Assembly (NCBI GenBank): GCA_963920665.1
Contig: OY987266.1
Span: 2,175,001 to 2,239,000 of the forward strand
Reading direction: 5' to 3'
Length of the DNA stretch: 64,000 nucleotides
Origin: Straminergon stramineum
Taxonomy: Eukaryota > Streptophyta > Bryopsida > Hypnales > Calliergonaceae
Part shown: one piece after another, positions 50,115 to 63,757 of the stretch
How positions within the stretch are numbered: the first letter of the stretch is position 1
Layout of the letters: the number at the start of each line of letters is the position of its first letter
Notes under the pieces: generated by a model
The model's database searches: none
The model's input: the letters and a program-made list of their open reading frames with translations, nothing else
Told to the model about the DNA's origin: nothing
Made by a program: the position numbers and the translations under genes

Positions 50115-50348
50115 TGAAATTTCTGCACTTTTTGTTCAAAAGAATTGGAAAGGTAGGCTCTTCTTCTCCAGGGTCTTGCCCTCGGCTTTCCACCGTTTGT
50201 TCTTGGTCTACTCTTGGAATAAACTCCGGGTTTAAAAATTAATAAAAAAGAATTGGAAAGAAAAACAAAACGGATGAATGAAACCGAACCTGGGATTTTA
50301 GGTCTGGAAGGTGGTAATCTCGGCGTGACTGAAAGGCGAAGAGAAGCA

Positions 50349-50358
50349 TTAGGGTTTT
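50349..50358 (+). promoter_or_regulatory. Telo-box-like element upstream of RPS15A
   Basis: TTAGGGTTTT (complement AAAACCCTAA) followed by a pyrimidine-rich stretch. Telo-boxes are a known feature of plant ribosomal protein promoters near the transcription start. Confidence 0.6.
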
Positions 50359-50463
50359 CCCTCTTTCGCTCTCGCGCTTCGTCGCTGCAACTCCGTCCCA
50401 GCACGCATCTTGTTTTTGTAGTCGCCTTTTTGTTGTTGCAGCGAGTGCAGCAGACAGGTCGCC

Positions 50464-52228
<1,765 letters not shown>

Positions 52229-52987
52229 GAGAGTCGGGTTTTGATTAACCTAATTTTCCTGCTCGTGAGTAGTAGGTCTGAGCGAGGGTTGCAGTACTCA
52301 TGTCTTTTCCAGATTGAATGAAGTTGCGTCAGAATCAAGAAAGAAATTATAATTCCAATATCATTGTTCTTCAAACTTGGCATTGTTTTCCAAAGTCTTT
52401 CACATGGAACTTGGAGCCTTTTCCAATACGTGGTTATCTCATGCGTCTTTCCAATTCTTTTGAAGAATTTTCTCAGTTATCTGTGTAAAAATGATGCATT
52501 CTTGACTTTGAATGTACTTAGTATTGCATTGGGCTTCAATGTCGACCAATAGTTGACATGTGAATGCGAGCCGGTTGGGATGGTCACTTCACAAGCAGAA
52601 AAATGCAAGCCGGCTGGGACTTAGTGAGCATTTTATCCAAGTATGTACCAGAAATTCCACAAAATTTCTGTTTGCAATCTGTTATGCCTTATTTGCAAGT
52701 CTGGAGTAGGATTACACTCTTAAGAGTCATCGAAGCTCGTGGTAGCCAAGAAGCTCAAATCATCGAACCTCATTGTGCATAGAATTATATGGTTCCTTCG
52801 ACCGTTGCGTCTATGACTCAGCTTTGACGATACAGTGGGTCTCTTGAAATGGATGCTTGTTCGTCAATCTTCTGCTCATGAAGTCTCCTCATAAGAATCC
52901 ATCCTTCTCCACCGATAGGTGAAGTAGTGAAGCATGATCGAAGGAGAACAGCCGGATCTCCTGCAGATTCCTTTGTGCAAGAGTGTG

Positions 52988-53906
52988 GAAACCCCTAAAA
53001 GCCCAAGGCTTTTGGGGGTCTGAAAACATCATTGCTTATGAGGCGTTATAGATCTAGGTGTATGTTTTGTAAATGACATGAATCAAATTTGGAGTCATTT
53101 GGCCACATAGATTGCAAGATTATAATGTTTTAGTGTTGAAAAAGGATGCTGAAATTTTCCTAGCAACACGTTTGGAGGTGAAATTTGATTTCTAAACCTA
53201 CTCAAGTGAAGAAATTTTAAGCTACAAAGTGATTCTAAACCAGCATACAAACACATTGGTGATAGAAAATATCATTCAATTGACTCATTGTGTCTGCTAA
53301 ATGGCTTTGAAATGTCAAAAAATAATAATAAGAGTTTAGAAAAACACATCTTTCTACTAAAATGCTTCTCAATCACTCATAACTTTTTGGATTGAAATGA
53401 AATTTTAGCCTCACAAAATAGACTAATATGCACAACTTTCTAAAAATGTTTATTGGAAACAAACATTGTATGAAGAAGAAACAAGCCATTGAAGTTCACT
53501 ATAATCCAAAAATGTTGGGATTTTGAACTTTAAATTGCTCCAAAACATTCAAAACATCTTGAATTGATATGAAATTCTTGTTACTATAACTAGACTTCAA
53601 GGGGAACAAAATCCAACAAATTTTTATTGAAAACGAAAATTAGATGAAGGAGATACAAGCCCCCGAAGTTGCATTCATCAAATGCAATTTGGTGAACTGA
53701 AATTGAACTTGTGAACTTTGATTGGCTTCCAAAAAATCAACTCATCTTGGATTGATATGAAAATTTTACCACAAACTAAAAGAGAGAGCAAATATCCCAA
53801 TAAAGTTTATTGGATTTGGACATTGGATGCGAAAGTTACAACACTTTGAATTGGACTTGAAACCATATGAGGACACTTTTGGTCCCTTGGGGCATTTAGG
53901 GGTTAA
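52988..53906 (+). mobile_element. TTAA-type element with C-family ends, different interior (919 bp)
   Basis: The left end (ga)AACCCCTAAAAGCCCAAGG has its TTAA mutated; the right end is CCTTGGGGCATTTAGGGGTTAA-like (53886-53906). The ends match family C, but I saw no similarity to the interior of 29687-30345. It begins 760 bp after the RPS15A stop. Confidence 0.7.
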
Positions 53907-54189
53907 TAGGTATTCACTCCATTCCATTGAAAACCTACGAATTGATGGAAATTGTCTATGTACTTCCAAAAAAACAAACCCAAATCCCTCCGAATTGGAA
54001 ATAGTGCATGTATTATTATAAAGCTCCATTTATTGATTTTGATTGTTGATTGTTGAGTAGGCCATGTGGAATTGATTGAGCATGATTAAGTGGGAAATGA
54101 TTTGAATCCCTTGTTGCTACTTCAACGATCATAATCAATGAATGGAGTGATTTAGTGATACACATATCATGTTTGATTCAAAAGTTTTT

Positions 54190-54209
54190 TGTGGGATGGA
54201 GGGAATAGA
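54190..54209 (-). repeat. Isolated Stowaway-like terminus
   Basis: 'tgtgggatggagggaata' is the inverse of the plant CTCCCTCC..TCCC MITE end. The left partner was not located. Confidence 0.35.
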
Positions 54210-54636
54210 TGCTAAATTTGTCTTGGGAGAAACTACAATATGATATTTCTATCTTGAAAATCTGGGAATAAATTTAATTTTTTTATAGAAGGGTGCACCC
54301 ATGAAAATTTATAGACAAGCCTATCAATGTCAAAAAAATAGCTATTGTATAGCTTCTACCAATTCATGCCCAACTTAACACATGCTCAATCCAATCCATA
54401 ATGATCTCAATACCAACTACATACTTCTATAATTGTTGGAATGAACTAATTTGCATAGATTTGAGGCAAACTTAGAGTGAATTGACAATAGTGTGTAATT
54501 AAGGCATAGATTCTACCCATTTCCTAACACATATTATCCTCATTTGGAGAATCAACTCTATGAAACAAACAATTTTTTCCTTCAATTGTATTTTTGTGTT
54601 TTCCAATACAAACAACTTCAACTAGGGCTTTTCCTT

Positions 54637-54865
54637 TTAACCCTTGAACGCCGGCTAGTGACCATGGAAATCAGCCATTTTGGAACCGTGTGACATCATT
54701 CACTTTAGAAAAACCAAAAATATTCATTGGGAGTCAAACTAATGTAGAAGATCTTCCCTTTCCACCCCTAATTCCGAGAATGAATAGTTCCAATTCTATC
54801 CTATAGAGGAGAATTCCTTGTCATTCATCGGACAAAAAACGTCCGCCACATTGTTTAGGGGTGAA
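54637..54865 (+). mobile_element. TTAA MITE family B, copy 4 (229 bp)
   Basis: Starts TTAACCCTTGAACGCCGG; ends 'tttaggggtgaa', with the right TTAA mutated to TGAA. The interior 'ctagtgaccatggaaatc', 'gtgtgacatcattcacttta' and 'tgtcattcatcggaca' matches copy 1. Confidence 0.8.
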
Positions 54866-54939
54866 GAGTGTCTGGAATGGGGTGTTGTACCTTACAGTAC
54901 TTGCCGTGTGCTGCAGTCAAAATTGTATTGGCATTCCAA

Positions 54940-55340
54940 GATTTGAACGTGTGACTGGCGGTCCTGGAACTTTCTGCAATGAAATGAGATTCCGTTTCAT
55001 TTGTTTCCAAAAAAAAAAAAAAGATTTGAACGTCTGTTGTTTTTTCTTCATCTCTCAATGACCGGTTGCTAGTTTGAAATTCTTGTCAGATTTCCAGAAG
55101 TCACTGTTACTGCAAGGAAGGTGTACAGGTGTGGCTGGTGGGTTTGTACTCTCACTCTTTGCAATGAAATTCCATTTCATTTGTTTCAAAAAAAAAAAAA
55201 GGTGTAAAGGGAATTTCCATTCAATTGGCAATTATGAATGAAAAAGTCAAAGTTAGTACAATCTCCAGGCCACTTGTGGCTGGTGGTATTGTATTATTCT
55301 CTGCAATAAAATTCCGTTTCATTTGTGTCCAAAAAGTAAA
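54940..55340 (+). repeat. Three successive poly(A)-tailed retroposon 3' ends
   Basis: A block with 'ctggyggt', then 'tgcaatgaaattccrtttca' and 'tttgtttcc' followed by an A run, occurs at about 54955-55021 (A14), 55131-55200 (A13) and 55278-55338 (short A run). This is typical of SINE or LINE 3' tails; the 5' parts are not recognised. Confidence 0.6.
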
Positions 55341-55688
55341 ACAAATTTTTTATTACAATCTACATTTGAAGGCGTGTGCATAAAATGCAAGCTGACAAGG
55401 ATGGTGCACCACTTCTGTAGAAGTCACTGAGCAACCGCAGGAGCTACCGACACCACTAACAACGGCAAAATTGCAAAGAAATTGGCACTTTTCCAATCGC
55501 CGATTCATGTAAAATCTCAGATCTTTTTGAGCTCTAAGGTATGAGCACCCAGAACCTCCACTTGTAATCGGAATTGATTTTGTACATTTTAGGTGATGAT
55601 TTTTAATACGCTTATTTTAAGAAGGTACTAAGATAGTAGTATAAAATCCTTTGTCTAATAAAAGTATGTCTTGTAGGCACCTATCATG

Positions 55689-55910
55689 CACTACAAGAGA
55701 AAAGGGTGTTTTAAGTGAATTTTAAAGTATAGTCCTAAACATAAGATTATAAGTCACTATCTTTTAGGAGATTTTCAGTAAAATTATACTAGAAATACAT
55801 GTGTTTTTAGTATAATTTTATTGAAAATCTCCTAAAAGATGGTGACTTATAATCTTATGTCTAGGACTATACTTAAAAACTCACTTAAAATACCCCTTTC
55901 TCTTGTAGTG
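55689..55910. mobile_element. CACTA-type fold-back MITE with TSD ATG (222 bp)
   Basis: Left end CACTACAAGAGAAAAGGG, right end CCCTTTCTCTTGTAGTG. Arms of about 100 bp are almost perfect inverted copies around a short loop at about 55791-55808. It is flanked by the direct repeat ATG (55686-55688, 55911-55913). The CACTACAAGA terminus and 3-bp duplication are diagnostic of CACTA/EnSpm. Confidence 0.92.
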
Positions 55911-55913
55911 ATG

Positions 55914-58900
55914 ATTGGCAAAAAATAATTATAAGAAAAAAAACCAATTTATTTTGTAAATTAATGACTATAGGAGTCGAAATGAAGGGAAACTAAAGTC
56001 AAGTATTGTTAATAATTTAATATTTGTGAATAATGTATCAATCCACCATTTCACCACCTATGATCAAGGAAATTTTGGATGCCAATATAGAGGATCGAGG
56101 TTCTTCATTCACACTTCAAGATAATCAAGGTGGATAGGATATTTTTATAGTGAAATCTATTGTCCTTCATCAATCCTCAAAGGATATGGGATAATTTGAA
56201 GATGAGAGCTTGATTGCTCATTGTAAAAACATAGTAATTGTGTTCAAAAGAAAACTTTGGACCTCTTTCCGTATAGTCAAACATTTTTTTCCAAAAAACT
56301 TTGAATGAAGAAAATTTAGGAAATCAAGCCAATTCTCAAAAGAAAAAACAGTTTACGATTTAGAGCCTCCAATAAATATTTATGGACAAAAATTAGAGAA
56401 GGGTCGAAGGGGACATTTTCTCTAACATTTTCAACCTCTTCTTTGAATTTTGTCTATATCTATTTTATTATTGGAGGATTGAAATCACAAACAAATTTGT
56501 AGAGCTAGATGTTAGCTTGACTTTCCACATTTACTAAGTTCAAAGTTTAAAAAAAAATATTACTCTACTATACCAAATTGAGGTTTGAAATTTTTCTTTG
56601 AATATAATTTTTGCTTTTGACTTCAATTGACTAAGTACAGTTGAGCTCTTCTAAATCCTATTATATGTATCTTAGATGAATTGTTGTACCTCCTACCACC
56701 CCAATTGTGTAAAGAACTTGTCTTCTTACAATCCCTCAAATACTACATGGTTTATGAAGCTTTGGTAGAGGCACAAAGATGGTTAAGCAAAATTCAACAT
56801 GAATTGATTTTTCAAAAGCTAAAATTGTTATAAATTTGAGATTGTATAACAAATTCCTTTTTTCTACTCAGGATGTTTGCAAGAAAGACTGGTCCTTAAT
56901 TATGTCACATATAGCATGGTGGACTTGTGATTTGCTATAACATTTAAAGCATGAACTTGATGAATTTGAATTTTTTTAATTGGAAATGGATGTTTCCACT
57001 GTAATAGTATCCCTTATTTTTCAAAAAAAAATTTAAAAATCATTTCATATTTAAAATTCAGTTTTTGCTAATTTTCCACACTTGAGGGTTTTTTTTGTAT
57101 TGGAGAGTACCCAAATTAATGATCTAGAACTGAAATTTTCATGGTCTATTCCCACAATAGGCATGTCCCTAGCAAGGAACATCTAAAAATAGATTAGTTT
57201 ATATCTTCTTGGTTTGGACAAATAGGGCTCCCTTGAGGGCCCACCTCTAAACATTGGAAATAGTTTCAAGTTCATTCTTTTGATGAAATCTCTTCATCAT
57301 CAAGTGCTTACAAATGTCCAATTTTTAAATTTCTTTGTAAGTTTTCTTAAACTATTTTTTACTAATTAAAATGTTGAAGTACCTATTTTCTTGAGATTTT
57401 GCACTTTTCTAGTCCTCCTACTTAGAGAATTTTTCTAAACTTTTCCTTAATGGGATACCATCTTCTTAAAGGTGTATGTATTGGCCGTAATTTTTGTATT
57501 CTAAGTACTCTTGAAAAAATCCCATAAAAACAACCAAAATGGTGCAAAATTTATTGATCATTCTTGCAATCATCCCTCTAATAATCTTTCGACTGAATAG
57601 TGAGTGCAGGACCATATAGGTGTCTATGGTAGTCTTGTGTTACTCATACAAGTCCTACAAGAAATGGTGTAGAATCCATGAAGAATAGACTCTTTAATTA
57701 CTTATGCCAATTCAAACTGGATTGGTGTTAAGGCAAGTGCACCAATTGCAACTTGTTTCTAGAATCTACTACTATAAATTTTTACCTAAAATTTACAACT
57801 TCCATTTATAAGCAAACAAAATCGATTTTGGACACACACTCACCAATATTTACTACTTTATTTATATGGTGTCTAAAAAATGTGGGCAATAAAGTAAATT
57901 TGGAATCTTTTTTGACTTCCAACAAGATCCTATTAGACTATTTAAAAATAAAAACCATCATTTGATGATTTTAAAAGCATTTCCCTTACATCAATTATAT
58001 TGATTGCAGTGTCAACCAAGGTATTTTTGTCACAACAACTACAATGATGAAGAGACCCAACATTGATATCTCCATGGGCCTCACTAGAATCAATTAATAT
58101 CATAGGCATGTTAATTCTCCCTTCAATCCAAAGCTTTTCCACCAAAAGAAAATGGAAAATATGTTTTGTACTTTTTTTTAGTTTTATCCTCATTGCTATT
58201 GAATGGTGTAATTTCAAAATATCAAAATTTGAAATTTTCCACTAAGGGAAGAATGTACAAAGAAATCAAAGTGAATACTTGAATGGCATGATCAAACAAT
58301 ATTGCCCTAGTGAGAGTTTTGGCAAGCTTGCCACATTTTGTCCAATTGAATCATTGAAGGGCAGACAAACAAAGTTAAAGAGTCTTAATTTGTTGGGGCT
58401 ATAATTAACATCTACATTGAGGCCCATCTACAATTCATTTCAAGGAACACACCTAGTTGTACTCTTACACTAAGTATATTGATTAGTAAGGGACAAGTTA
58501 GCTTCACCCAGAAAATTAGTGGTACTAGAAATTTTGATTTTTAAGAAAATTGATATAATATAATAATATTTCAACTTGCACTAATTCAAGATAGTGTGAC
58601 TTTGACAAATTAGTATTGTGCATGGAGTCTAAGTTTAGGGTGATTGCAAGAAACACCTGTCCTATTTTGTATCACACAATGTGTTGATTAGTTTTTTGCC
58701 TATAACTTTTGTGTTTTGGCTCCAAATGACTCAATATTTGTAGGGAAGGTACTCATGACTATCATATACCTTCCCTAATTTTTTCATAATTTCCAAAAAT
58801 AATTTACTATCCAAAAATAGACCCCGATTCCATATCACAATTGCCAATTTGGAGGTTTTTAGTACTATTTAGAACCCAAAAAAACATATTTTGAGCTGAA

Positions 58901-59727
58901 ATTTGGATGAGATGGTCTTCTAGTAGACTTGTAGCTTTCTAGGAGAGGAATTTTAAAAATAGTTAATTTTTTGTGGTGTGGAAGTCTTCAAAGTGAGCTT
59001 CTTTCTGCTTGCATTTTGTAACATATAAAATATTGTTTTGGTGGGTTTTTTGGAGAATGACCATCTCCATAGGGTTGTTGCAAATGGACACTTTTTATTT
59101 TGTGTATTTATTTAATTTTACTATTTTTACTATTTTTCCTTAATTAAAACATCAAGATATGTATTTTCTTGAGACTGAGCACTTTTCTAGTTCTCCTACT
59201 TAGAGAATTTTTCTATGCAATTCCTTCCGTGGGTACCTTCATCTTGAAGGTATATACATTAATCATATTTTTTTAATTTAAAAAAAATTAATTTTCTAAT
59301 TTTAAAGTACTCCCAAAAAAATCAGCAAAACGCAACAAATAGTACAGGTGTTTCTTGCAATCACCCTTAACTTCCAATTGAGGTTGCTCTAATGCCCTCC
59401 TTCCATGAGTTTTACATTACTTAGTTGCCAAATTAAAATTTGACAGAACAGTAATAAGTTAGTAAGTTAATGATGTTTGATTATTCATACAAACATACAA
59501 TCACTTTTTTTTTTTGACACAAGCATGTTGAAGAACACACTGCAAGGGTTTCTGTCAAGGAGAAAGGTTGATTTCATGCCAGATAAACTAACTTTTCATA
59601 GCCACGTATCGAACCTGCAACCATGCCATTTTGTTTGAGTACCTTTCTACCATCATACCGTAGTTTAGAATGGTCGAGCTTATATTTGTATGACGAGTGT
59701 CCTAAAGAGGTGGTTTTGCCCCCGTAT
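55914..59727. other. AT-rich intergenic DNA, no gene recognised
   Basis: Only short chance frames. 'ctagtcctcctacttagagaatttttct' -like text recurs near 57410 and 59190, together with neighbouring matches (for example 'tgcaatcaccctta' and 'gtgattgcaagaaacacctgt' at 58639 and 59350), suggesting one more dispersed repeat in which 58640-59370 has inverted ends. Confidence 0.4.
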
Positions 59728-59890
59728 TTTACCCCTTGGGAAAACGTAGGAACCTTTTGTTTGATGCCTCCAATTTTTTTTGCAAATTTTGAGTTCATAT
59801 TTGCAATCAGAGACTTGAAACTAACTAGGGTAGGTGTTAACATTTAAGTTACTACGACACAAAATAGGGGGAATTTTTTTTTACATTCAC
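59728..59890 (+). repeat. Family J copy 7
   Basis: 'cttgggaaaacgtaggaa', then 'gcaaattttgagttcatatt' and 'tgcaatcagagacttgaaac', ending 'acaaaatagggggaattt'. Confidence 0.65.
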
Positions 59891-60106
59891 CCTTAATTGG
59901 ACCTCCGTAAGAAGCTTGTCATACAACTATAAGCTTGTCCATTTAGGATCATGTCAAACCACGTACAATCACTCTCATAAGAGCTTGCGGTAGCAGAGCG
60001 TCACAAACAAGAGTGCAAGACTGTCCATTTAGTAGCACCCTATATTTCTTTGTTGCATATGGGCAATTAGCGGCCACCACTCGGTCCATTCAATTCCACC
60101 GTCTAA

Positions 60107-60183
60107 GAGCATCGCCACCCATTCTTGCCAAAGCTGGCCGAAATGACCTAGGGCGGGCCCAAAGAGAATGGGTGGCGATGCTC
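60107..60183. mobile_element. 77-bp hairpin element with perfect 19-bp arms and TSD TAA
   Basis: GAGCATCGCCACCCATTCT (60107-60125) and its exact complement (60165-60183), flanked by TAA on both sides (60104-60106, 60184-60186). The GAGCATC end and TAA duplication fit a very short PIF/Harbinger-type MITE. A small-RNA hairpin is the alternative. Confidence 0.7.
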
Positions 60184-60345
60184 TAACCCCAAGCTCATCC
60201 CAAGTCAAACCCTTCTCATAATGCAGCAATTAAGAAACTCGCTTCTCTTTAAAATCTCAATTTTGTGTCAGAACAAAACAGAAAATAATGAAAATAATTC
60301 TCTTCTCTCAAGCGCCCCTCTTGCATTAGAACACACGCCCTTCGT

Positions 60346-60748
60346 TAAGGGAGCCGACCCCTTACTAATCACAGACCCACTTTAGCAACATAAGATGGAG
60401 TAATTTCAATAAGCAGGTGATTAGCAACAATTAATGTTGGCATAGTTTCTGGGTAGTTCGTGGTGCGTTATAATTGGCTACAAGACTCTCAAATTTGGAC
60501 TCAGCCCTTCTTGGATTTTGCAACTAGCCCTTGGTCAAAAAGAGGAAGGTCTATATGGCCAATATGGGTAGAAAAAAATCTTTAGCTTAAAAATTCGTAG
60601 TAATTATTTTGTGAGGAAAAGAAATCTGAAAAATTATGGAAACCTTATGAACTCTATTTCTGCTCATGGGAAAAATTTCCCCACTGTTGAAACCTCTCTT
60701 GCAGTATGTGTATATGCTTAAGTGGTCAGAAATGGGTCGGCTCCCTTA
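60346..60748 (+). repeat. Element family I, copy 1 (403 bp)
   Basis: Inverted ends TAAGGGAGCCGACCC / GGGTCGGCTCCCTTA, perfect over 15 bp. The interior matches 11289-11646. No clear target duplication was seen. Confidence 0.8.
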
Positions 60749-61227
60749 GTTCCCCACCATTAAGTTATATTAGTTCCACGCTCTCTCCATGTGTACCAAC
60801 GAAACTTTTATAAACTTTAACAAATAATATCCGAAATCACACTCATCAACGAGACTCGAAAACCACCTTGTGGAAACCCTTTCAACGCTAGTCACCGGAT
60901 TGACCGAATTTCCAGTAAAAAATTCAATTCCGTGGTAGTGAAGGGAGTTGAAATTTCACTCTACAGAGAAAATTGGGAGTGGATCGACGGTGGAGAGCGA
61001 CTGGTGCAACCGGATGAAACTTGCCGACTCGGTCGTATTGACTTCAGTTGTTTCTAGACAAATTCAAGGAGAGTTGAACAATTGTCACTCTGGAATGGTA
61101 GATCAAGGGTAAGATAGTCGAAAGTTCGTTACGCTTCATCCAGAACTCGGAGAGCCTGGTGATTTATTAGGTGCACCTGTGGAAACAGTAAAACTGATTC
61201 ACTGTGGGCGGAACTGAGCCATGAAAG

Positions 61228-61234
61228 TATAAAT
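61228..61234 (+). promoter_or_regulatory. TATA box of the peroxidase gene
   Basis: TATAAAT, 238 bp before the chosen ATG. A start site about 30 bp downstream would leave a 5' leader of about 200 nt. Confidence 0.5.
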
Positions 61235-61465
61235 CCGTATTAGATACACTGGCTTTCTCATCGATCACTCTCTCTTGTCTCTTAGCAGCTTCAAGCTTTC
61301 AGACTTTCAGCTCAAGGTACATCAGATTGCAGGGCTTCAGGAATTCGATTGGGAGGCAGCTCTCGAGTATATATTACTCCGTATATAGCACTGCACCGTA
61401 CCGCTTTCAGGTCATTCAATTTTAGTGCATTCTCCAACTTCGGCATCGGATCGACGGTTGGAAAG

Positions 61466-62455
61466 ATGGGTGTTTCGAGGTCTGTAATCGCGGGCTGCGT
61501 GGCCATGTTGGCTATTCTGAGCTTCATGAGCACACCCGTGTCGGCTAGTCGAAGCCTCTCCAGTTCCAGCGATGGCGGTTGCAAAGAAGGCTTCTACCAG
61601 CACTCGTGCCCCAACGTGGAAACCATCATCTACGAGTCCATGCTCAAGTCGTTCCAGAAGGACCCCACTGTCGCACCCGGCGTCCTCCGCCTCGCCTACC
61701 ATGATTGCTTCGTCCGCGGCTGCGACGCGTCCCTGCTCCTCGATGGATCCAGCTCCGAGAAAACCAACTACATCAATGTCGGCCTCCACGGCTTCGACGC
61801 CATCGACGCCGCCAAGGCCGCCGTGGAGAAGGCCTGCCCGGGCACCGTCTCGTGCTCCGACGTGCTGCAGTTCGCCGCGCGCGACACCGTGAAGTTGACA
61901 GGAGGACACGGCTGGACCGTGCCCGCCGGGCGTCGCGACGGCAAAGTTTCCAGGTCTTCTGAGGTGGCGGCCAATCTCATGACTCCCAACAACACGGTGC
62001 CCGTGCTGTTGAAGGTTTTCCAGAGGAAGGGTCTGAGCGCCGCGCAGATGGTGGCCCTGGCTGGTTCACACACCATCGGCGTGGCGCCTTGCTTGAGTTT
62101 CGATGAGCGCATCCACGGGGAGAAAGTCGATCCCACCCTCCCGTCCTCTTTCGCGAAATCGTTGTTGAAGAAGTGCCCTGCCTCTGGTATTTCCAACGTG
62201 AACGTGAACATGGATTCGGTTTCTCCCAAGAAGTTCGACACGCAGTACTTCAAGAACATCGTGAACAAGCTCGGGGTGCTGACTTCCGATCAGAGCATGT
62301 GGGTGGACTCGCGCACGAGAGGTTCCGTGTGTGCGAACACTGACAGGGCGACGTTCAACTCGAACTTCGCGAAGGCCATGGTGGCGATGAGCAAGATCGA
62401 CGTTCTCACGGGCAGCTCCGGCGAGATTCGGCGAGTCTGCACTTCCGTGAACTAA
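61466..62455 (+). CDS. Secreted class III peroxidase, intronless, 329 aa
   Basis: Haem peroxidase of the apoplast or cell wall (H2O2-dependent oxidation of phenolics, auxin and wall components). A single exon with an N-terminal signal peptide (hydrophobic about 6-22, likely cleavage after VSA at about 27). The distal site is RLAYHDCFVRGCDASLLL (75-92) with Arg75 and His79; the proximal site is ALAGSHTIG with His202. RDTVKLTGG, VPAGRRDG and FDTQYFKNI match family blocks. The eight cysteines for the four conserved disulfides are present (48, 81, 86, 124, 130, 209, 237, 325), plus two more at 39 and 289. Phe41 of horseradish peroxidase is replaced by Tyr78, in 'LAYHDC' instead of 'LHFHDC'. I chose the ATG at 61466: the open frame extends to 61349 but without an ATG, and the signal peptide begins right after 61466. 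The coding region is much more GC-rich than its flanks. The specific isoform cannot be told. Confidence 0.93.
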   Translation: MGVSRSVIAGCVAMLAILSFMSTPVSASRSLSSSSDGGCKEGFYQHSCPNVETIIYESMLKSFQKDPTVAPGVLRLAYHDCFVRGCDASLLLDGSSSEKTNYINVGLHGFDAIDAAKAAVEKACPGTVSCSDVLQFAARDTVKLTGGHGWTVPAGRRDGKVSRSSEVAANLMTPNNTVPVLLKVFQRKGLSAAQMVALAGSHTIGVAPCLSFDERIHGEKVDPTLPSSFAKSLLKKCPASGISNVNVNMDSVSPKKFDTQYFKNIVNKLGVLTSDQSMWVDSRTRGSVCANTDRATFNSNFAKAMVAMSKIDVLTGSSGEIRRVCTSVN

Positions 62456-63536
62456 GTTAGCGAGGCCATTATTAGTTGAATTGGTGCCCAGGAGCCAGCT
62501 ACATGGCGGCCACCACGAGTACATAAATTCATTCTTTGTAGACCATCAGTTAGGAATTACAAGCCATTCATTCAACGTCAGGATTGATTGGAGACCCGAC
62601 AATTTCAGAAGGCCGTTACGTTTTTCGAGCGGTGCTTGCAGTCCTCGTTAGTCAGTTTGATTCATGCATGCCCCCTCTTTAATGCAGGGTTGACGAGATT
62701 TATGAATTTTATTATTCTTTGGCTTCTGGTGATGTCTACGCTAGTACGACATTTCCAGGCTCGCATGTGTTAATGACACACAGTTCAATCAATTGAATTG
62801 GCACTTCGGATAATTGGTCGCTTCTGGGTAATCTCCAGTGCTCGTTTTCGGACGGTACCGGTACTCCTAATTTGTTCCTAGTTGAGAATTGAGTGAGTAA
62901 TGGAGAAGTGAGATCTTTCTTCGTGGGCTGTAGAGGCTCCCCTGACTAACTGTCACAGATGAGGTTTTTGAAGCTAGCTTCACTGGATGCGTTTGAAGCT
63001 GGAGTCACTGGTCGGAGTGAAGTCATGACTCGTGAATGAGCCTCACTACGAAGTACCAGCCGGATCACGAATCTGCTTTAAAATGATGTTGATTGTTCGT
63101 CGAGTTACTGAGTATCCTGTAATTACTCTCAGCAGTCGACTGCAGTTCTCTGCACAAAGGTGTGTGAAATAACGGGTTAAAACTGTCTTGTATGGACGCT
63201 TGTCACCATCGTAGGAAACAACAGAATTATGCAACTTATCCTATTAATTTCTGCCGAGTAGTACGTTTGAGGCTTGTTTGCTGAACGTCAATTTCGATAG
63301 CTGGGCGATATTCTGCAAAAAATTGTGACACATGTCTTCACGAAGGTCTAATTTCAGTCCACAAACTAGGAAATTTATAGATTTGGTGTTCTAGCCGAGT
63401 GACTTGAACTGTGCCAAAGTAATGCAATATTGCTGCATGATTTCACGAAATTAGTTGGATTGGTGTTGTTTCAGATGTAACGCCGGTAACAAAAATTGTT
63501 AAGAATTCCACCAAGAACACTTTGTAGTTATCTTCA
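62456..63536. other. 3' flank of the peroxidase gene, no further gene recognised
   Basis: Includes the peroxidase 3' UTR at the left. No other feature supported. Confidence 0.4.
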
Positions 63537-63757
63537 TTAACCCCTAAATGCTCAAGGCCTTCTTTGAGTTTCTTGGAATTTGCTCTAAATTGAACAAAAC
63601 GACAACATTTAGATAAGTTTTATCATTTAAAAAAAATTGTAACTATACAAATTCAAACTAGACATGCTAGAGATCACATTGGAAACCCCCCCCAAAAAAA
63701 CAATGTCATTTACTCATTTATGGATTGAAAAATTATAATGTTTGATCATGAGGGTGT
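63537..63757 (+). mobile_element. TTAA element family C, copy 2 (3'-truncated)
   Basis: Starts TTAACCCCTAAATGCTCAAG. It matches the first about 215 bp of 29687-30345 ('aaattgaacaaaa', 'tacaaattcaaactagacat' and 'tttgatcatgagggtgt'), then diverges. No right terminus occurs before the window ends. Confidence 0.75.

Noticed and set aside
59601..59640. A tRNA-like stretch ('tatcgaacctgcaacc')
   Set aside because: It resembles a B-box read in reverse, but no matching acceptor stem or cloverleaf can be drawn around it.
59740..59847. Recurrent peptide of the type FANFEFIFAIRDPKL in several frames across the window
   Set aside because: It is the translation of the family J core. Other copies (31.6 and 32.1 kb) have a stop or a shifted frame there, so protein coding is not conserved.
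61349..61465. 39-codon N-terminal extension of the peroxidase
   Set aside because: It has no ATG (begins with TTG) and would bury the signal peptide.
61412..62524. Minus-strand frames of up to 166 codons across the peroxidase
   Set aside because: Antisense shadows caused by GC-rich third positions.
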